A stretch of DNA of 64,000 nt from an uncultured Methanoregula sp. (lineage in GTDB: Archaea > Halobacteriota > Methanomicrobia > Methanomicrobiales > Methanospirillaceae): assembly GCF_963662735.1 (NCBI RefSeq), contig NZ_OY759744.1:806001-870000 (forward strand), written 5' to 3'. Below, piece after piece: positions 54,884-64,000 of this stretch; position 1 is the stretch's first letter; each line of letters starts with the position of its first letter. The notes beneath the pieces were generated by a model. That model searched no databases. It was not told the DNA's origin and saw only the letters and a list, made by a program, of their open reading frames with translations. Made by a program: the position numbers and the translations under genes.

Positions 54884-56707
54884 TTACCGTCCTCCGGCTC
54901 CGCCGCCGCCGAACCCTCCCCCGCCACCAAAGCCGCCGCCGCCAAAACCCCCGCTGCCTGAGCCTCCGTGGCTGGGCGGGGTGAAGTGCATGAGGGGAAC
55001 AAAGGCATAGCTCATTCCCACGGCACCAATGGGCACCCCGGTATCAGCGACACGGATATTGAGGGCTTTCATTGCCCGCTCCACCTTATCGCCCACACCC
55101 AGGGCAGTGCCGTAAATGAGCCATTCACCCCACATGGAGATATCCGCGGGGCTGTATTTCTGGATCATGGCAAGATCGGAGAGGAAGTTGGCAAACGAAT
55201 CCCATTCCAGCTTTTCCTTATAGTGATCATCTTTCCAGTGCCCGAAGAGGGTCGACGGGGCGACAAACGCGATGGCTGCCTGGAGAACAACGATTAGCCA
55301 GAGAATTACCGCCGGGAAAAGGATGTACGAACACATCGTGACGGTTATTGCAAGGATCAGGCTTATGGCAAACAGGACGATCCCTGCAAGAGCTATGGGC
55401 AGGATGTGGTCCCTGCCATCCACGGCATACTGGCCGGGTAAGGAAGATTCCACCCGGCCGGTGACGTCCGTGAGCAGCTTCTGGTACTGCAGGGCTTTTT
55501 CCTCGGCAGCGGTATTTGATTGCGCCTGTTTTGCCAGGGCCTCGATCCTGTCCGTATCAAGTACCCCGTTTTCTGCAATAACGCCGATGAACCCAATCAC
55601 CCGTTGTTCATAGGGATCAAGGTTTGCACTGGATACGACCCGGATCTCAACACCTTTTCCTGCCTCTTTTTCAGTGATGACGATATTTTTTCGCCGGTGG
55701 AGATCCAGGAGCGTAGCATAATAACCGTCTTCATCGAAGTCCAGTGAATCCCCCTTGAAGAGCAGGTTCACCTGCCAGGGTTTGAGCGAGGTGTTGGGAA
55801 TTGTGCTGAAGTATGCAGGAACGGTAAACTGCTTCTCCCTCCCGTACCGGTAATAGATCAGGAGCATGAGGAGCGGGATGAGGATCACCGCAATCTTCCC
55901 GAGAATATTCAGGAGATAGCTGGCATAATAGGGAAGATCATACCAGAAGTTTGCTCCGTCGGTCTTTCCCTGGATCCCGGCCACTTCGCTCCTGAACCCG
56001 GGGATCTGGCCAAACCCGTCAGGCGTACTCAGGATCTCCACGGCAAGGTTCTCACCAGCGGCAACGTCACCGGTAATGACTGCAGAGTCCCCGGTCTTCT
56101 GGACCTCCAGCGTTGGCGGATATGCATAGACCCGGTCGGCTTCTTTTGCCGGAATGGTGATTCTCACGTTGTGGTAGGGGATATGCGTACTTCCCGCTAA
56201 TTTCAGGTTGAGATGAGATGACGCAGCATCGTACTCGATGGGCGGGTGAACTACGTACACGGAACTGACAATGTAGGTTCCCTCATTGAAATAATCCGGG
56301 TTAAAAACCCCGGCTTCATTCGGGTTTGCCAGGGAACGAATGGTATTTTTTCGCGAAACATCTGACGGGTCACCGAACAGTACTACCTGGCCGTTCTCAT
56401 CCTTCGCATACCCGGTTGAACCGGCCGGAGGGCTTACCGAGACAATACGCACGAAGGGGGAGGAACTTGTGTTCTGGACAAGCGGCGCTTCCCAGAGCCG
56501 GAACAGCATCCGGTACTCGCCCGAACTTTTGACATTGTACGTATACTGCTCGTTCAGGGTCCCGTCTTCATGCAGGGTTGCCACGTAGGAATCGACGACA
56601 AGATTGCCTTCGAACAGCGGCGGCATGACCGTGACAAGGGCCAGGCCCACGATTCCCATGACCAGGCAGGCTGCGATAAGCACCGCGAGTTGTTTTGTTT
56701 CGCCCAC
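54884..56707 (-). CDS. DUF2207 membrane protein with Gly-rich tail
   Basis: A 607-residue protein: N-terminal membrane anchor (LAVLIAACLVMGIVGLALV), an extracytoplasmic beta-rich DUF2207 domain (about residues 35-260), then a transmembrane helix (about 265-290), a cytoplasmic part with LSDLAMIQKYSPADISMWGEWLIYGTALGVGDKVERAMKAL and additional helices. It ends in a Gly/Phe-rich tail (GGFGGGGFGGGGGFGGGG). Paired with LemA downstream, a combination recurring in bacteria and archaea. Function unknown; a surface or membrane-homeostasis role is inferred from context. Confidence 0.82.
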   Translation of the reverse strand: MGETKQLAVLIAACLVMGIVGLALVTVMPPLFEGNLVVDSYVATLHEDGTLNEQYTYNVKSSGEYRMLFRLWEAPLVQNTSSSPFVRIVSVSPPAGSTGYAKDENGQVVLFGDPSDVSRKNTIRSLANPNEAGVFNPDYFNEGTYIVSSVYVVHPPIEYDAASSHLNLKLAGSTHIPYHNVRITIPAKEADRVYAYPPTLEVQKTGDSAVITGDVAAGENLAVEILSTPDGFGQIPGFRSEVAGIQGKTDGANFWYDLPYYASYLLNILGKIAVILIPLLMLLIYYRYGREKQFTVPAYFSTIPNTSLKPWQVNLLFKGDSLDFDEDGYYATLLDLHRRKNIVITEKEAGKGVEIRVVSSANLDPYEQRVIGFIGVIAENGVLDTDRIEALAKQAQSNTAAEEKALQYQKLLTDVTGRVESSLPGQYAVDGRDHILPIALAGIVLFAISLILAITVTMCSYILFPAVILWLIVVLQAAIAFVAPSTLFGHWKDDHYKEKLEWDSFANFLSDLAMIQKYSPADISMWGEWLIYGTALGVGDKVERAMKALNIRVADTGVPIGAVGMSYAFVPLMHFTPPSHGGSGSGGFGGGGFGGGGGFGGGGAGGR

Positions 56708-56719
56708 AGTAATTACCCG

Positions 56720-57277
56720 TTAGAACTCGATCTTGGGAGCTGTCTTGATCTCTTCCTCGAACTGCAGGTACTCAAGCTTTGCAAGCCCGATCATACGCCC
56801 GATGAAGTTGGAGGGAATCGTATCCATCATCGTATTGAATTCCTGCGAGATGTTGTTGTACGTGTAGCGCTGGCGGGCGATCTCCTCTTCTATGGACTTG
56901 ACAGAGTCCATGAGGCTGGTCACCGTTGTGGAGGTCTTGAGGTCGGGATAATTTTCCGCAACTGCGAGCAGACGACCGAAGATCGAGCGGGACTCGGCTT
57001 CCACCTTGTTGAGGTCGCCGGGTCCTGCCGTTGCCACGCTTGCCCGCATGGCCGTAACTTTCTCAAGAGTTTCTCTCTCGAACTTTGCGTAACTCTTGAC
57101 CGCGCCAAGGAGCTGCTCGATCATGTCCAGCCGCTTTTTCATGGCAACACGGATCTGGCCGAGGGTTGCCTCAGACGAATTTTTCAGGCTGAAGAAGCGG
57201 TTGTAAAGGGAAACTGCCCAGAAGATCAGTACGATAACAACAAGGGCTACAATGCCCAGGATAATCCATTCAATCAT
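56720..57277 (-). CDS. LemA family protein
   Basis: A 185-residue LemA protein: N-terminal transmembrane helix ([19 protein letters not shown]) then long helices with [32 protein letters not shown] and [26 protein letters not shown], all family signatures. LemA proteins are membrane-anchored helical bundles of uncertain function. It precedes the DUF2207 gene with a 12-nt gap in the same operon. Confidence 0.93.
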   Translation of the reverse strand: MIEWIILGIVALVVIVLIFWAVSLYNRFFSLKNSSEATLGQIRVAMKKRLDMIEQLLGAVKSYAKFERETLEKVTAMRASVATAGPGDLNKVEAESRSIFGRLLAVAENYPDLKTSTTVTSLMDSVKSIEEEIARQRYTYNNISQEFNTMMDTIPSNFIGRMIGLAKLEYLQFEEEIKTAPKIEF

Positions 57278-57367
57278 GGTACTCTAGAGTAGTGATGATC
57301 CTTTTTGGAGATAAGATGATTGGGGGGCGGAGAAAAAGTGGGCGGGAACGATATTAAAAAAAGGGGA

Positions 57368-58339
57368 TTACTGGAGGGTGAGCGATCCGACAACCCGCAG
57401 TTTCCCGCCTTCAAGGTAATGAAGGACAACCCGGGCACCGGGGGGGTAGACGAGTGCTTTTTCCATGGTGAGGGTGAGGGTTGGCATCCTCCAGTCGCCC
57501 TCCGCAGTAACGGTCTCGAGCCGGGTGGGAAGGAATTGCATCCAGTGGCCGGCATAGAGGACCATCCCTTCCTTGAGGGGGGCAGGCCAGTACTTCACGA
57601 GCTGGGCCTTGCCGGTGATCGTTGTGGCATGCTGTATGGAGGGGTCGTTCGTCAGGACAAAACCGCGATCAAGGTCTTCTGATTCGATATTTTTCAGGGC
57701 AAAACCCACGCGATCGCCAGCTACTGCCGTATCAGCGTCGTCATCGTGCTTCTGGATGGAGCGGATCTGGACGCTTTTGTCGGTAGGCAGAACCTTAAGG
57801 GTGTCGTGCTTTTTGATGCTCCCCTGTGCCACGGAGCCGAGAACAACGACTCCGACGCCCTTTACATTGAAGTGGGCATCCACGGGAACAACTCCTTTTC
57901 CCGCACTTTCATGGGCTTTCTGGTGGGCGGTCTGCTTTACCGATATCTCGAGCATTTTTTCGCGGATGCCGACCATGTCCTCTTCAAGGATCTCGTAGTG
58001 TTCGAGAACGGTTCCCTTGATGAGCGGGGCAATCTGGTCAAGGGAGATGTAGTTCTTGAGGATGAGATACCCGGAGGCTTTTCCGGCACTCTGGAGCATC
58101 AGCACGCACTCACCGAATGTTGCATTGATCTCATCAACAACAAGGATCGCCCTGTCGGCCATGGAGACAGCGTAAAAGAGCGAGGATAATTTTTCAGGGT
58201 ATCGTGTCGGCTCGATGAACGTGACCGTTGCATCGCCTTTTTTGAGGTTATAAAAGGTGATATCGCTTGCCGTCCCTTTCTTTCCCAGATCCTTGGCATA
58301 ATCCGGGGGGGCGAGGATGGCGATGGTGAGATTGGACAT
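57368..58339 (-). CDS. SelB-like elongation factor paralogue without GTPase motifs (aSelBL type)
   Basis: A 323-residue protein resembling the domains of EF1A/SelB (domain II-like PVDAHFNVKGVGVVVLGSVAQGSIKKHDTLKVLP, then DTAVAGDRVGFALKNIE). The N-terminal G domain is present in outline but the P-loop is lost: the position of GHVDHGKT reads APPDYAKDLGKKGT, and the DxxG and NKxD motifs are not seen. This matches the archaeal aSelBL family, an ancient SelB-like group reported to have lost GTPase motifs. It is expected to act in or around translation without hydrolysing GTP. It lies alone, convergent to nothing, followed by the LemA operon. Confidence 0.8.
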   Translation of the reverse strand: MSNLTIAILAPPDYAKDLGKKGTASDITFYNLKKGDATVTFIEPTRYPEKLSSLFYAVSMADRAILVVDEINATFGECVLMLQSAGKASGYLILKNYISLDQIAPLIKGTVLEHYEILEEDMVGIREKMLEISVKQTAHQKAHESAGKGVVPVDAHFNVKGVGVVVLGSVAQGSIKKHDTLKVLPTDKSVQIRSIQKHDDDADTAVAGDRVGFALKNIESEDLDRGFVLTNDPSIQHATTITGKAQLVKYWPAPLKEGMVLYAGHWMQFLPTRLETVTAEGDWRMPTLTLTMEKALVYPPGARVVLHYLEGGKLRVVGSLTLQ

Positions 58340-58629
58340 GTATTAACATGGTCATTGAAAACGCATTATCCTTTACCATAAAATTTTTAGGTCTTCCCTA
58401 TCGTGAAAAGATGAGCGCGTGACGGTCACCTTATTTCCTTCCCAAACATAAGGAACCTTATGCACCGGGTACAACGTGGGAATATCGGCAATAACGATAA
58501 TTTCTGAAAACGACTGCTGTCCCATGGTACGATATCAAATATATGGCATTATGAGAAACTAGTAACTAGTCACACGTAAATTCATTGTTGTCCGTATCTT
58601 ATCCGTCCTATTATTTGGGGGAGTGATTT
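58340..58629. other. 290-nt gap between aSelBL and the flippase-like gene
   Basis: It carries a TATA-like aaatatatgg (about 58538-58547) and the palindrome at 58558-58570. The frame upstream has no coding signal. Confidence 0.4.
58558..58570. promoter_or_regulatory. 13-nt palindrome at the predicted start site of the flippase-like gene
   Basis: actagt-a-actagt, two self-complementary ACTAGT units around one A. The TATA-like element centred near 58541 predicts transcription starting near 58567, inside the palindrome, so it is placed to act as an operator for the gene at 58630. Confidence 0.4.
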
Positions 58630-59577
58630 ATGAAAATATCAGAGAATCAGAAAAAATGGATTCAAATTGCCCTTTTTTTCATCGGCTTATTATTATTAAC
58701 CTATATTATTGCCAAATCGGGAATACTGGAAAATTACCGGATGTTTTTTACCATCAGTATTCCCCTTTTGATTCTCGCATTCATCCTGTCAAATCTTAAT
58801 ATTCTGGTGAAAATTTATCGATGGAAATACCTGAGTGAGAAATATGGTCAATCTATCAGTAATTATGATGCTTCAATCGTTACCGTCTCCAGTCTTTATT
58901 TTGCCAATATAACCCCGGGTAAAATCGGAGATCTCTTCAAGGCCTATTACATGCAGAAGCGGTACTCACTGGGTTTTTTTGACGGGGTTTCCATGATCTT
59001 TTATGAGCGTTTTTTCGAATTGATCATACTCTTTCTCACGGGATCTGCAATCATTTTTATCGAATTACGCGGGATAACCGTGATAATTCTCGAGCTCAGT
59101 GCGATAATTATCATCCTCCTCTCTCTCTTTTATTACAAAGCCGATTATTTCATGAATCTCGCAGAAAAAATCCTCATTCGTGTGCCGGTAATCAATGTGA
59201 AGGAGGTAAATTTCCATATCAGAAAACTCCCGTTTTTCCAGATTTCTGCAGTCTTTTTTATCACGCTCATATCGCTTGTCCTTGAATTCGCCCGCTTATG
59301 GGTGGTGGCCCTTGCCTTTGGTTACCTGCTGAACCCTCTGCAAATCTCAATGTTTTTCAGTATCGCAATCATTGCAGGATTAGTATCCCAGATTCCACTT
59401 GGAATAGGGATCATGGAGGGATCCCTCAGTTACCTGATCCAGGAAGCGGGTGTTGATCCAATAACTTCAATATCCATTGTATTGACCGACAGGACTATTT
59501 CCATGTATTATGCCCTTGTACTAGGTTTCGTATTTTCGAAATTTTCGCTTGATAAGCTCAACGAGGCTCCCGCATGA
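58630..59577 (+). CDS. lysylphosphatidylglycerol synthase TM-like (UPF0104) membrane protein, possible flippase
   Basis: A 315-residue protein with about eight transmembrane helices and the UPF0104/AglD-like signature blocks ITPGKIGDLFKAYYM and SQIPLGIGIMEGSLSYLI. Family members in archaea are linked to glycan lipid transfer or flipping. A gggggagtga ribosome-binding site precedes the ATG. It overlaps the following glycosyltransferase gene by 4 nt (ATGA), so the two probably work together on lipid-linked sugars. Confidence 0.85.
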   Translation: MKISENQKKWIQIALFFIGLLLLTYIIAKSGILENYRMFFTISIPLLILAFILSNLNILVKIYRWKYLSEKYGQSISNYDASIVTVSSLYFANITPGKIGDLFKAYYMQKRYSLGFFDGVSMIFYERFFELIILFLTGSAIIFIELRGITVIILELSAIIIILLSLFYYKADYFMNLAEKILIRVPVINVKEVNFHIRKLPFFQISAVFFITLISLVLEFARLWVVALAFGYLLNPLQISMFFSIAIIAGLVSQIPLGIGIMEGSLSYLIQEAGVDPITSISIVLTDRTISMYYALVLGFVFSKFSLDKLNEAPA

Positions 59578-60305
59578 TATCAGTCATCATTCCACTCTAC
59601 AACGAGCAGGATAATATTGTCCACTATACCACAGATCTGTTTCCGATAATCGACAATATCGGAAAGAACGCCGGTGAAAGAATTGAGTATGTTTTTGTTG
59701 ATGACGGCAGTCGGGATGAGACGGTTAAAGCAATCCGGATGATTACTGAAGGACGCACGGATTCCAGGATCCTTGTGCATGCAAAAAACAGCGGGATGGG
59801 ATCTGCGATCAAGACGGGCCTGTCTGCATGCAGCGGAGACCTCGTAGTAACTATGGATGCCGACCTCACGTTCAGGCCTGTCGATGTTGCGAAACTTATT
59901 GAAAAATACCAGGAAACCCATGCTGACTGCGTATCCGGCTCACCCTATCTGGGAGAGGGACTCATGGAAGAGGTCACTCCGTTCCGGTTGTTCATGAGCA
60001 AATCCGTAAATTTTCTCTACCGGATTCTTCTTGGGAAAGGAATTACCTGTGTCAGTCCGGTATTCAGGCTCTATAAGCGCAGTGTTTTAAACAGAATCAA
60101 GATTTCAAGCCGGAATTTCGAGATCAACGCAGAAATCCTTTCAAAACTTATCATCGGCGGATCGAAAGTTGCGGAAGTTCCCGTTCCCCTCCTGAAACGA
60201 AAATACGGTGAATCGAAGATCAACATAAAACGGGAAATTAAAAACAATATTCTGATCCTCTACAGGATCTTTAAGACAAAATACCTTCACCGGGAATGGG
60301 ATTAA
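59574..60305 (+). CDS. family 2 glycosyltransferase (dolichol-phosphate sugar synthase type)
   Basis: A 243-residue GT2 enzyme with the nucleotide-sugar fold: VIIPLYNEQDNI, the DDGSRDET segment, DADLTFRP metal site and SPVFRLYKRSVL. Likely transfers a sugar from a nucleotide donor to a polyprenyl phosphate. The donor sugar cannot be read from sequence. Confidence 0.9.
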   Translation: MISVIIPLYNEQDNIVHYTTDLFPIIDNIGKNAGERIEYVFVDDGSRDETVKAIRMITEGRTDSRILVHAKNSGMGSAIKTGLSACSGDLVVTMDADLTFRPVDVAKLIEKYQETHADCVSGSPYLGEGLMEEVTPFRLFMSKSVNFLYRILLGKGITCVSPVFRLYKRSVLNRIKISSRNFEINAEILSKLIIGGSKVAEVPVPLLKRKYGESKINIKREIKNNILILYRIFKTKYLHREWD

Positions 60306-60360
60306 GTCAGGAATATCTTATATCAAATTATATCTGGAATTATTCAGAATACCAATAACC

Positions 60361-61446
60361 ATGTTCGCCATTATTCTGGGAACCCGTCCCGAGATCATCA
60401 AGATGTCCCCGATCATCAGATCCTGCGAACGGGAGGGGCTGGACTTCTTTGTTCTCCATACCGGTCAGCATTACTCGTACGAGATGGACCGGATTTTTTT
60501 TGAAGAACTCGAACTTCCCACTCCGGATGTCAATCTTGATGTCGGATCGAAAGGCCATGCCGAGCAGACGGGGGCAATCATGGCCGGTGTGGAAAGAGTA
60601 CTTCTTGACAGAAAACCGGATGTTGTCCTGGTGCAGGGCGATACCAACACGGTCCTTGCCGGGACACTCGCTGCTTCAAAGTGTCATGCGAAGGGAAAAT
60701 CCCCCGTCAAAGTCGGGCACGTCGAGGCCGGGCTGCGCAGCTTTGATCGATCGATGCCGGAGGAGGTCAACCGGATCGTTGCAGATCACCTCTCGGATTA
60801 CCTCTTTGCACCAACCAGTGTTGCACGGGAACACCTTCGCCATGAGGGTATTTCGGAGGATAAAATTTTCCTGACAGGAAATACCATTGTTGACGCAGTA
60901 TTTGAAAACCGGGCACTTTCAGAAAAAAAAAGTAATGTGGTAAAGGATCTCGGACTTTCTGCAGACAGGTATTGTCTTGTCACGCTCCACCGCCAGGAAA
61001 ATGTTGATAATAAAACCAGGCTGAAAGGTATTCTCGAAGGGCTTGTCCGTGTCCACGATTCTTCAGGCCTTCCCCTTATTTTTCCCGTTCATCCCCGTAC
61101 TGCGAAAATGATCGAATCATTTGGACTGAATATGGGGGGTATCGAAATGGTTAAGCCGCTGGGTTTCCTGGAATTTCTCCAGCTCGAAGCAAAAGCCCGC
61201 CTTGCACTGACAGATTCCGGTGGGGTGCAGGAAGAAACCTGTATCCTCAGGGTTCCCTGCGTGACCATCCGCGATTCAACCGAACGTCCGGAGACGGTAA
61301 CGGTCGGGGCAAACATTGTTTCCGGATTCGATCCTGCATCCATAGCAGATGCCGCAGGAAAAATGCTTGCAAAGCCACAATCGTGGGAAAATCCTTTCGG
61401 CGACGGAAAAGCAGGAGACAGGATTGTTAAGATCCTCTCTTCATAA
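60361..61446 (+). CDS. wecB: UDP-N-acetylglucosamine 2-epimerase (non-hydrolysing)
   Basis: A 361-residue enzyme interconverting UDP-GlcNAc and UDP-ManNAc. Family segments include GTRPEIIKMSPII, HTGQHYSYEMD, VQGDTNTVLAGTLAA, VGHVEAGLRSFDRSMPEEVNR, VTLHRQENVDNK and LTDSGGVQEE. UDP-ManNAc would supply surface glycan synthesis. A TATA-like element (near 60324-60335) stands 26-30 nt before the ATG, predicting a leaderless mRNA. Confidence 0.95.
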   Translation: MFAIILGTRPEIIKMSPIIRSCEREGLDFFVLHTGQHYSYEMDRIFFEELELPTPDVNLDVGSKGHAEQTGAIMAGVERVLLDRKPDVVLVQGDTNTVLAGTLAASKCHAKGKSPVKVGHVEAGLRSFDRSMPEEVNRIVADHLSDYLFAPTSVAREHLRHEGISEDKIFLTGNTIVDAVFENRALSEKKSNVVKDLGLSADRYCLVTLHRQENVDNKTRLKGILEGLVRVHDSSGLPLIFPVHPRTAKMIESFGLNMGGIEMVKPLGFLEFLQLEAKARLALTDSGGVQEETCILRVPCVTIRDSTERPETVTVGANIVSGFDPASIADAAGKMLAKPQSWENPFGDGKAGDRIVKILSS

Positions 61447-61471
61447 AAAACCCGTTTCTATCAATAAAATA

Positions 61472-62803
61472 CTATTTCCAGGGAATAATCCCCTGGATCC
61501 TCTTTATCATCCCTTCGGCGGGTCTGACCGTCAGATACATGAGAACGAGGAGGGCCAGGTATTCTGCCGTAAAGAAAAACAGGGTCAGGTACCAGTCTGA
61601 TGACCCGACAGGACTCGCATATTCGAGATTGGTATAGAAGTGTCCGAACATCAGGGGGAACTCGATATATGCAAAGATCTGAGTCAGATAGAACAAAACC
61701 ATCTTGTACAGGTTATCGGCCACAAGCAGGCAGAGAAGCGGAGTGAACCAGACAATATACTGAGGGCTGTGGAATTTGGTAAAAAAAATCAGAGAGAAGA
61801 TAGCACACAGCAACAGTTTAAGAAACGTCGCAGGATTCGTTTTTGTTTCAGCATAGGCAACATAAACGAGAAGAAGCAGGACAAGCCCCATCAGGATATA
61901 CATCAGCAGGGAGACCGTGGATGAGGATATCCCAAGATGACCGATATCCTGCAGCCAGAGGCAGAGCGTATTGGTCGCGGTATTTGCATAGATACCGACA
62001 CTGGAACCCGTTGCAAAGAGATACGTTCTGATAACATCGGGACGGATGAGAAAGACAGGCAGGAAAAGGATAACGGATACAGGAACGACAACTTTCAGGA
62101 CTGAGATCACTTCTTTCTTTATTGAAGAATCCTTTGCATTGTAGAGTATCATGAAGGGAAAAGCTATTGCCGGGTAAATTTTTGCAAAGAAACCAAGTGT
62201 TGCAGAGAGATATCCCTTCAGGTTCATTCCGTATACGGTAAAGAGGATTGCAACCATTAGGAGGGCTGTGGGAAATGCATCATATTTTGTCAGGACAAAA
62301 TACGCAGTCGAGAAGGCTGTGGCATAGAGAAGGCCGGCGTAATAGGCCCTCTGTTCATTCCATATCCTGAGCCCGATGAAGTAGATACACAGGAGAGTGA
62401 CGATATCAGCGAGCACCATGAGCAGCTGGAAAGAGTAAACGAAGACCATGACATCCTGAAGGAGGAAGGCAGGAATAAATGCTATCGAAATGGGAACAAA
62501 CACAAGGACCGGATAATCGAAACTGTAATCAATATATGGCAGCTGTCCCTGGAGCAGAAGCTTTGCATGATCGAAATAGAACCCGATATCAAAGAGATCG
62601 ACAAAGGAGTGAAAAATATTGGTTGTCGCAAAAAGAACAATGAATTTCGTAAGAAGCGAGACCACTATTAAAAAGGCGATATGGCGGATCACCGTATCCC
62701 GCTCTGTATCTTCGAACCGGACATTGAGAAAATCCAAAGGTAATTTTCCTTTTTTACTTTTTTTCACGGGAGATTCCTGATCAGTTTTATTTTTTTTCGC
62801 CAT
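61472..62803 (-). CDS. polytopic membrane protein, probable GT-C-type mannosyltransferase
   Basis: A 443-residue protein with about 12 transmembrane helices and a basic start (KKNKTDQESPVKKSKKGK). The first extracytoplasmic loop has the acidic pair FDIGFYFDHAK, and the Tyr/Asp-rich LPYIDYSFDYPVL follows, typical of GT-C glycosyltransferases that use polyprenyl-phosphate sugars. The predicted function is transfer of mannose or another sugar on the outer side of the membrane. It is convergent with wecB. Confidence 0.75.
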   Translation of the reverse strand: MAKKNKTDQESPVKKSKKGKLPLDFLNVRFEDTERDTVIRHIAFLIVVSLLTKFIVLFATTNIFHSFVDLFDIGFYFDHAKLLLQGQLPYIDYSFDYPVLVFVPISIAFIPAFLLQDVMVFVYSFQLLMVLADIVTLLCIYFIGLRIWNEQRAYYAGLLYATAFSTAYFVLTKYDAFPTALLMVAILFTVYGMNLKGYLSATLGFFAKIYPAIAFPFMILYNAKDSSIKKEVISVLKVVVPVSVILFLPVFLIRPDVIRTYLFATGSSVGIYANTATNTLCLWLQDIGHLGISSSTVSLLMYILMGLVLLLLVYVAYAETKTNPATFLKLLLCAIFSLIFFTKFHSPQYIVWFTPLLCLLVADNLYKMVLFYLTQIFAYIEFPLMFGHFYTNLEYASPVGSSDWYLTLFFFTAEYLALLVLMYLTVRPAEGMIKRIQGIIPWK

Positions 62804-62894
62804 ACCGATTCTCCGCTGATTACTGTACTCCTTGCTGATTTTCTGTATTTATATTATGCAGAAATGCCTTCGGTTTTTCGAGGTCCGGATGGGA

Positions 62895-63998
62895 TTAACG
62901 CCGCCCCCACGTGAACCGGCGGTTGATGATAAAATTCCAGCCAAACCCGACAAGAATCCCGATGGCGTCCGCGAGGAAGATATTCACTCCGGCAATGCTT
63001 GTCAGCCCGATGGCGATACCATAGTTGAAAACCGCTCCCCCGGCAGATACGGTGTAGAACAGCCAGAGGCGCTGCCAGATACTGGTTGACTGTCTCTTTG
63101 ACGATGACCTGAAGGTCCAGAGATCATTCCAGATGAAATTATTCAGGATCGCAACCGCGATGGCAAAGAAGAGCGCGATATATCCGGAAATTCCTGCCAT
63201 GAGCAGGAGCTGGAGGATGAGCAGGTTGACGACAATGCCCGAGATCCCCACAATCCCGAACTTGAAGATCTTTTTCCACTCCCTCCAGGCAGCACTCTCG
63301 TGATGGAAAAAGGAATAGAGGGTGATGTCGATCACCTGCCCGGCATAGTCAGTAATGGTCCTGAACTTCAGTTTGCTTGATCCGATCTCGCGGTCCACGA
63401 ATTCAAAGGGGATCTCCTTGTCGTTTTCCCAGGTACCTTTGCCGAGTACTTCGAGGAGGATTTTGTACCCCTTCGGTTTCAGGGGAGCTTTTTCAATCAC
63501 TTCTTTCCTGACGGCAAAAAAGCCGCTCACGGGATCGGTAATATCCGGGAAGAGAAGCCGGCCAAGGAATGTGGCCCCGATCGAGATTACGCGGCGCTTG
63601 AGCGGCCATTGCCGGATTCCTCCTCCTTCCATATACCTGCTGCCGATAACGACATCATTTCCCGCCTGAATTTCCTGGTACATCTGCGGTATGAGAGCGG
63701 GAGGATGGGAAAAATCCGCATCGATGACTACGAACACTTCGGAAGATGCATGAATAAATCCGTCGGCTACTGACTGGGAGAGGCCGTGATCTGCCGTCCG
63801 GACAAGGATGTTCACGTTCTCTTTTGTTGTATGCAGCTCCCTTACAAGGGCAATCGTTCCGTCGCGGGAATTGTCATCGACAACCAAGATCTCCCCATTG
63901 ATGGCGTTCTTTTTGAGAACTGCATCCACTTCCTCAATAATCCTGAGGATATTTTCCTCCTCGTTGAATGTGGGAATTATTACCGAAAGGTCATACAT
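62895..63998 (-). CDS. GT2 glycosyltransferase fused to GtrA membrane domain
   Basis: A 367-residue fusion. Residues 1-235 are a GT2 catalytic domain of dolichyl-phosphate mannose synthase type (VIIPTFNEEENI, VVDDNSRDGT, IDADFSHPP, GSRYMEGGGI). Residues about 245-367 are a GtrA domain with four helices (KFGIVGISGIVVNLLI, WNDLWTF, FIINRRFTW). GtrA proteins flip or present polyprenyl-phosphate sugars, so one chain may make and translocate the sugar donor. The ATG at 63998 lies two bases from the window end, and the gene is complete. Confidence 0.9.
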   Translation of the reverse strand: MYDLSVIIPTFNEEENILRIIEEVDAVLKKNAINGEILVVDDNSRDGTIALVRELHTTKENVNILVRTADHGLSQSVADGFIHASSEVFVVIDADFSHPPALIPQMYQEIQAGNDVVIGSRYMEGGGIRQWPLKRRVISIGATFLGRLLFPDITDPVSGFFAVRKEVIEKAPLKPKGYKILLEVLGKGTWENDKEIPFEFVDREIGSSKLKFRTITDYAGQVIDITLYSFFHHESAAWREWKKIFKFGIVGISGIVVNLLILQLLLMAGISGYIALFFAIAVAILNNFIWNDLWTFRSSSKRQSTSIWQRLWLFYTVSAGGAVFNYGIAIGLTSIAGVNIFLADAIGILVGFGWNFIINRRFTWGRR

Positions 63999-64000
63999 GG

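Overview
The window is a chromosomal piece of a methanogenic archaeon, most likely of the order Methanomicrobiales (Methanoregula-like). The order and genus are my inference from gene content; no database was searched. Archaeal markers are LSm beside ribosomal protein L37e, a SepF-type division protein, archaeal RibC, an aSelBL-like EF1A paralogue and TATA boxes about 25 nt upstream of many leaderless starts. Methanogen markers are the CoM/CoB thiol:fumarate reductase pair (tfrB-tfrA) and methanogenesis marker 4 (mtxX). AMP-forming acetyl-CoA synthetase beside an acetate transporter suggests acetate is assimilated as a carbon source.

Layout. 1-5.3 kb: purF (cut by the window edge), L37e, LSm, a PUA protein, sepF-ZPR1, a LamG surface protein and a glutaredoxin-thioredoxin reductase fusion. 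5.3-12.4 kb: tfrBA divergent from lysC-purM, then rubrerythrin and RadC. 12.4-16.1 kb: a redox/oxygen-defence group (three flavodoxin-fold proteins, zinc ribbon, desulforedoxin, CMD protein, Prx6-type peroxiredoxin). 16.1-18.7 kb: M50 protease, chorismate mutase and a thioredoxin/CcdA locus split by a canonical -1 slippery heptamer. 18.8-22.3 kb: arginine operon argC-CBS-argJ-argB. 22.4-28.7 kb: ADP-ribosylglycohydrolase, acs-acetate transporter, NAD-kinase-like protein and trpB2. 29.2-32.9 kb: Yip1-like protein, S-layer-type protein and a MacB-like ABC exporter. 33-39.4 kb: mixed accessory stretch with two AT-rich genes carrying PD-(D/E)XK-like motifs, a PEGA lipoprotein, mtxX and a group II PLP decarboxylase. 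39.4-44.7 kb: aminotransferase-ribH-ribC-aminotransferase operon, divergent purE, ferredoxin-type protein and methyltransferase. 45-48.5 kb: winged-helix/repeat protein, DUF3795 and an RCC1-like lipoprotein. 48.5-48.86 kb: about ten imperfect palindromes upstream of asnB. 48.9-64 kb: asnB and manC, then YgiQ, PPC-domain protein, DUF2207-LemA and aSelBL, ending in a glycan/cell-surface group (flippase-like protein, two GT2 enzymes, wecB, a multi-spanning membrane protein).

Strongest signals for follow-up: (1) the A_AAA_AAG site at 18297-18303 that would join a thioredoxin to a second thioredoxin-CcdA protein whose CxxC-containing half has no start codon; (2) the palindrome array before asnB; (3) the tandem-duplicated, AT-rich 33824-34933 protein with an ExK motif in only one copy; (4) several perfect palindromes placed over or near core promoters (acs, the 29173 operon, the thioredoxin reductase fusion, the flippase-like gene).

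No tRNA, rRNA, CRISPR array or intact insertion sequence was seen.
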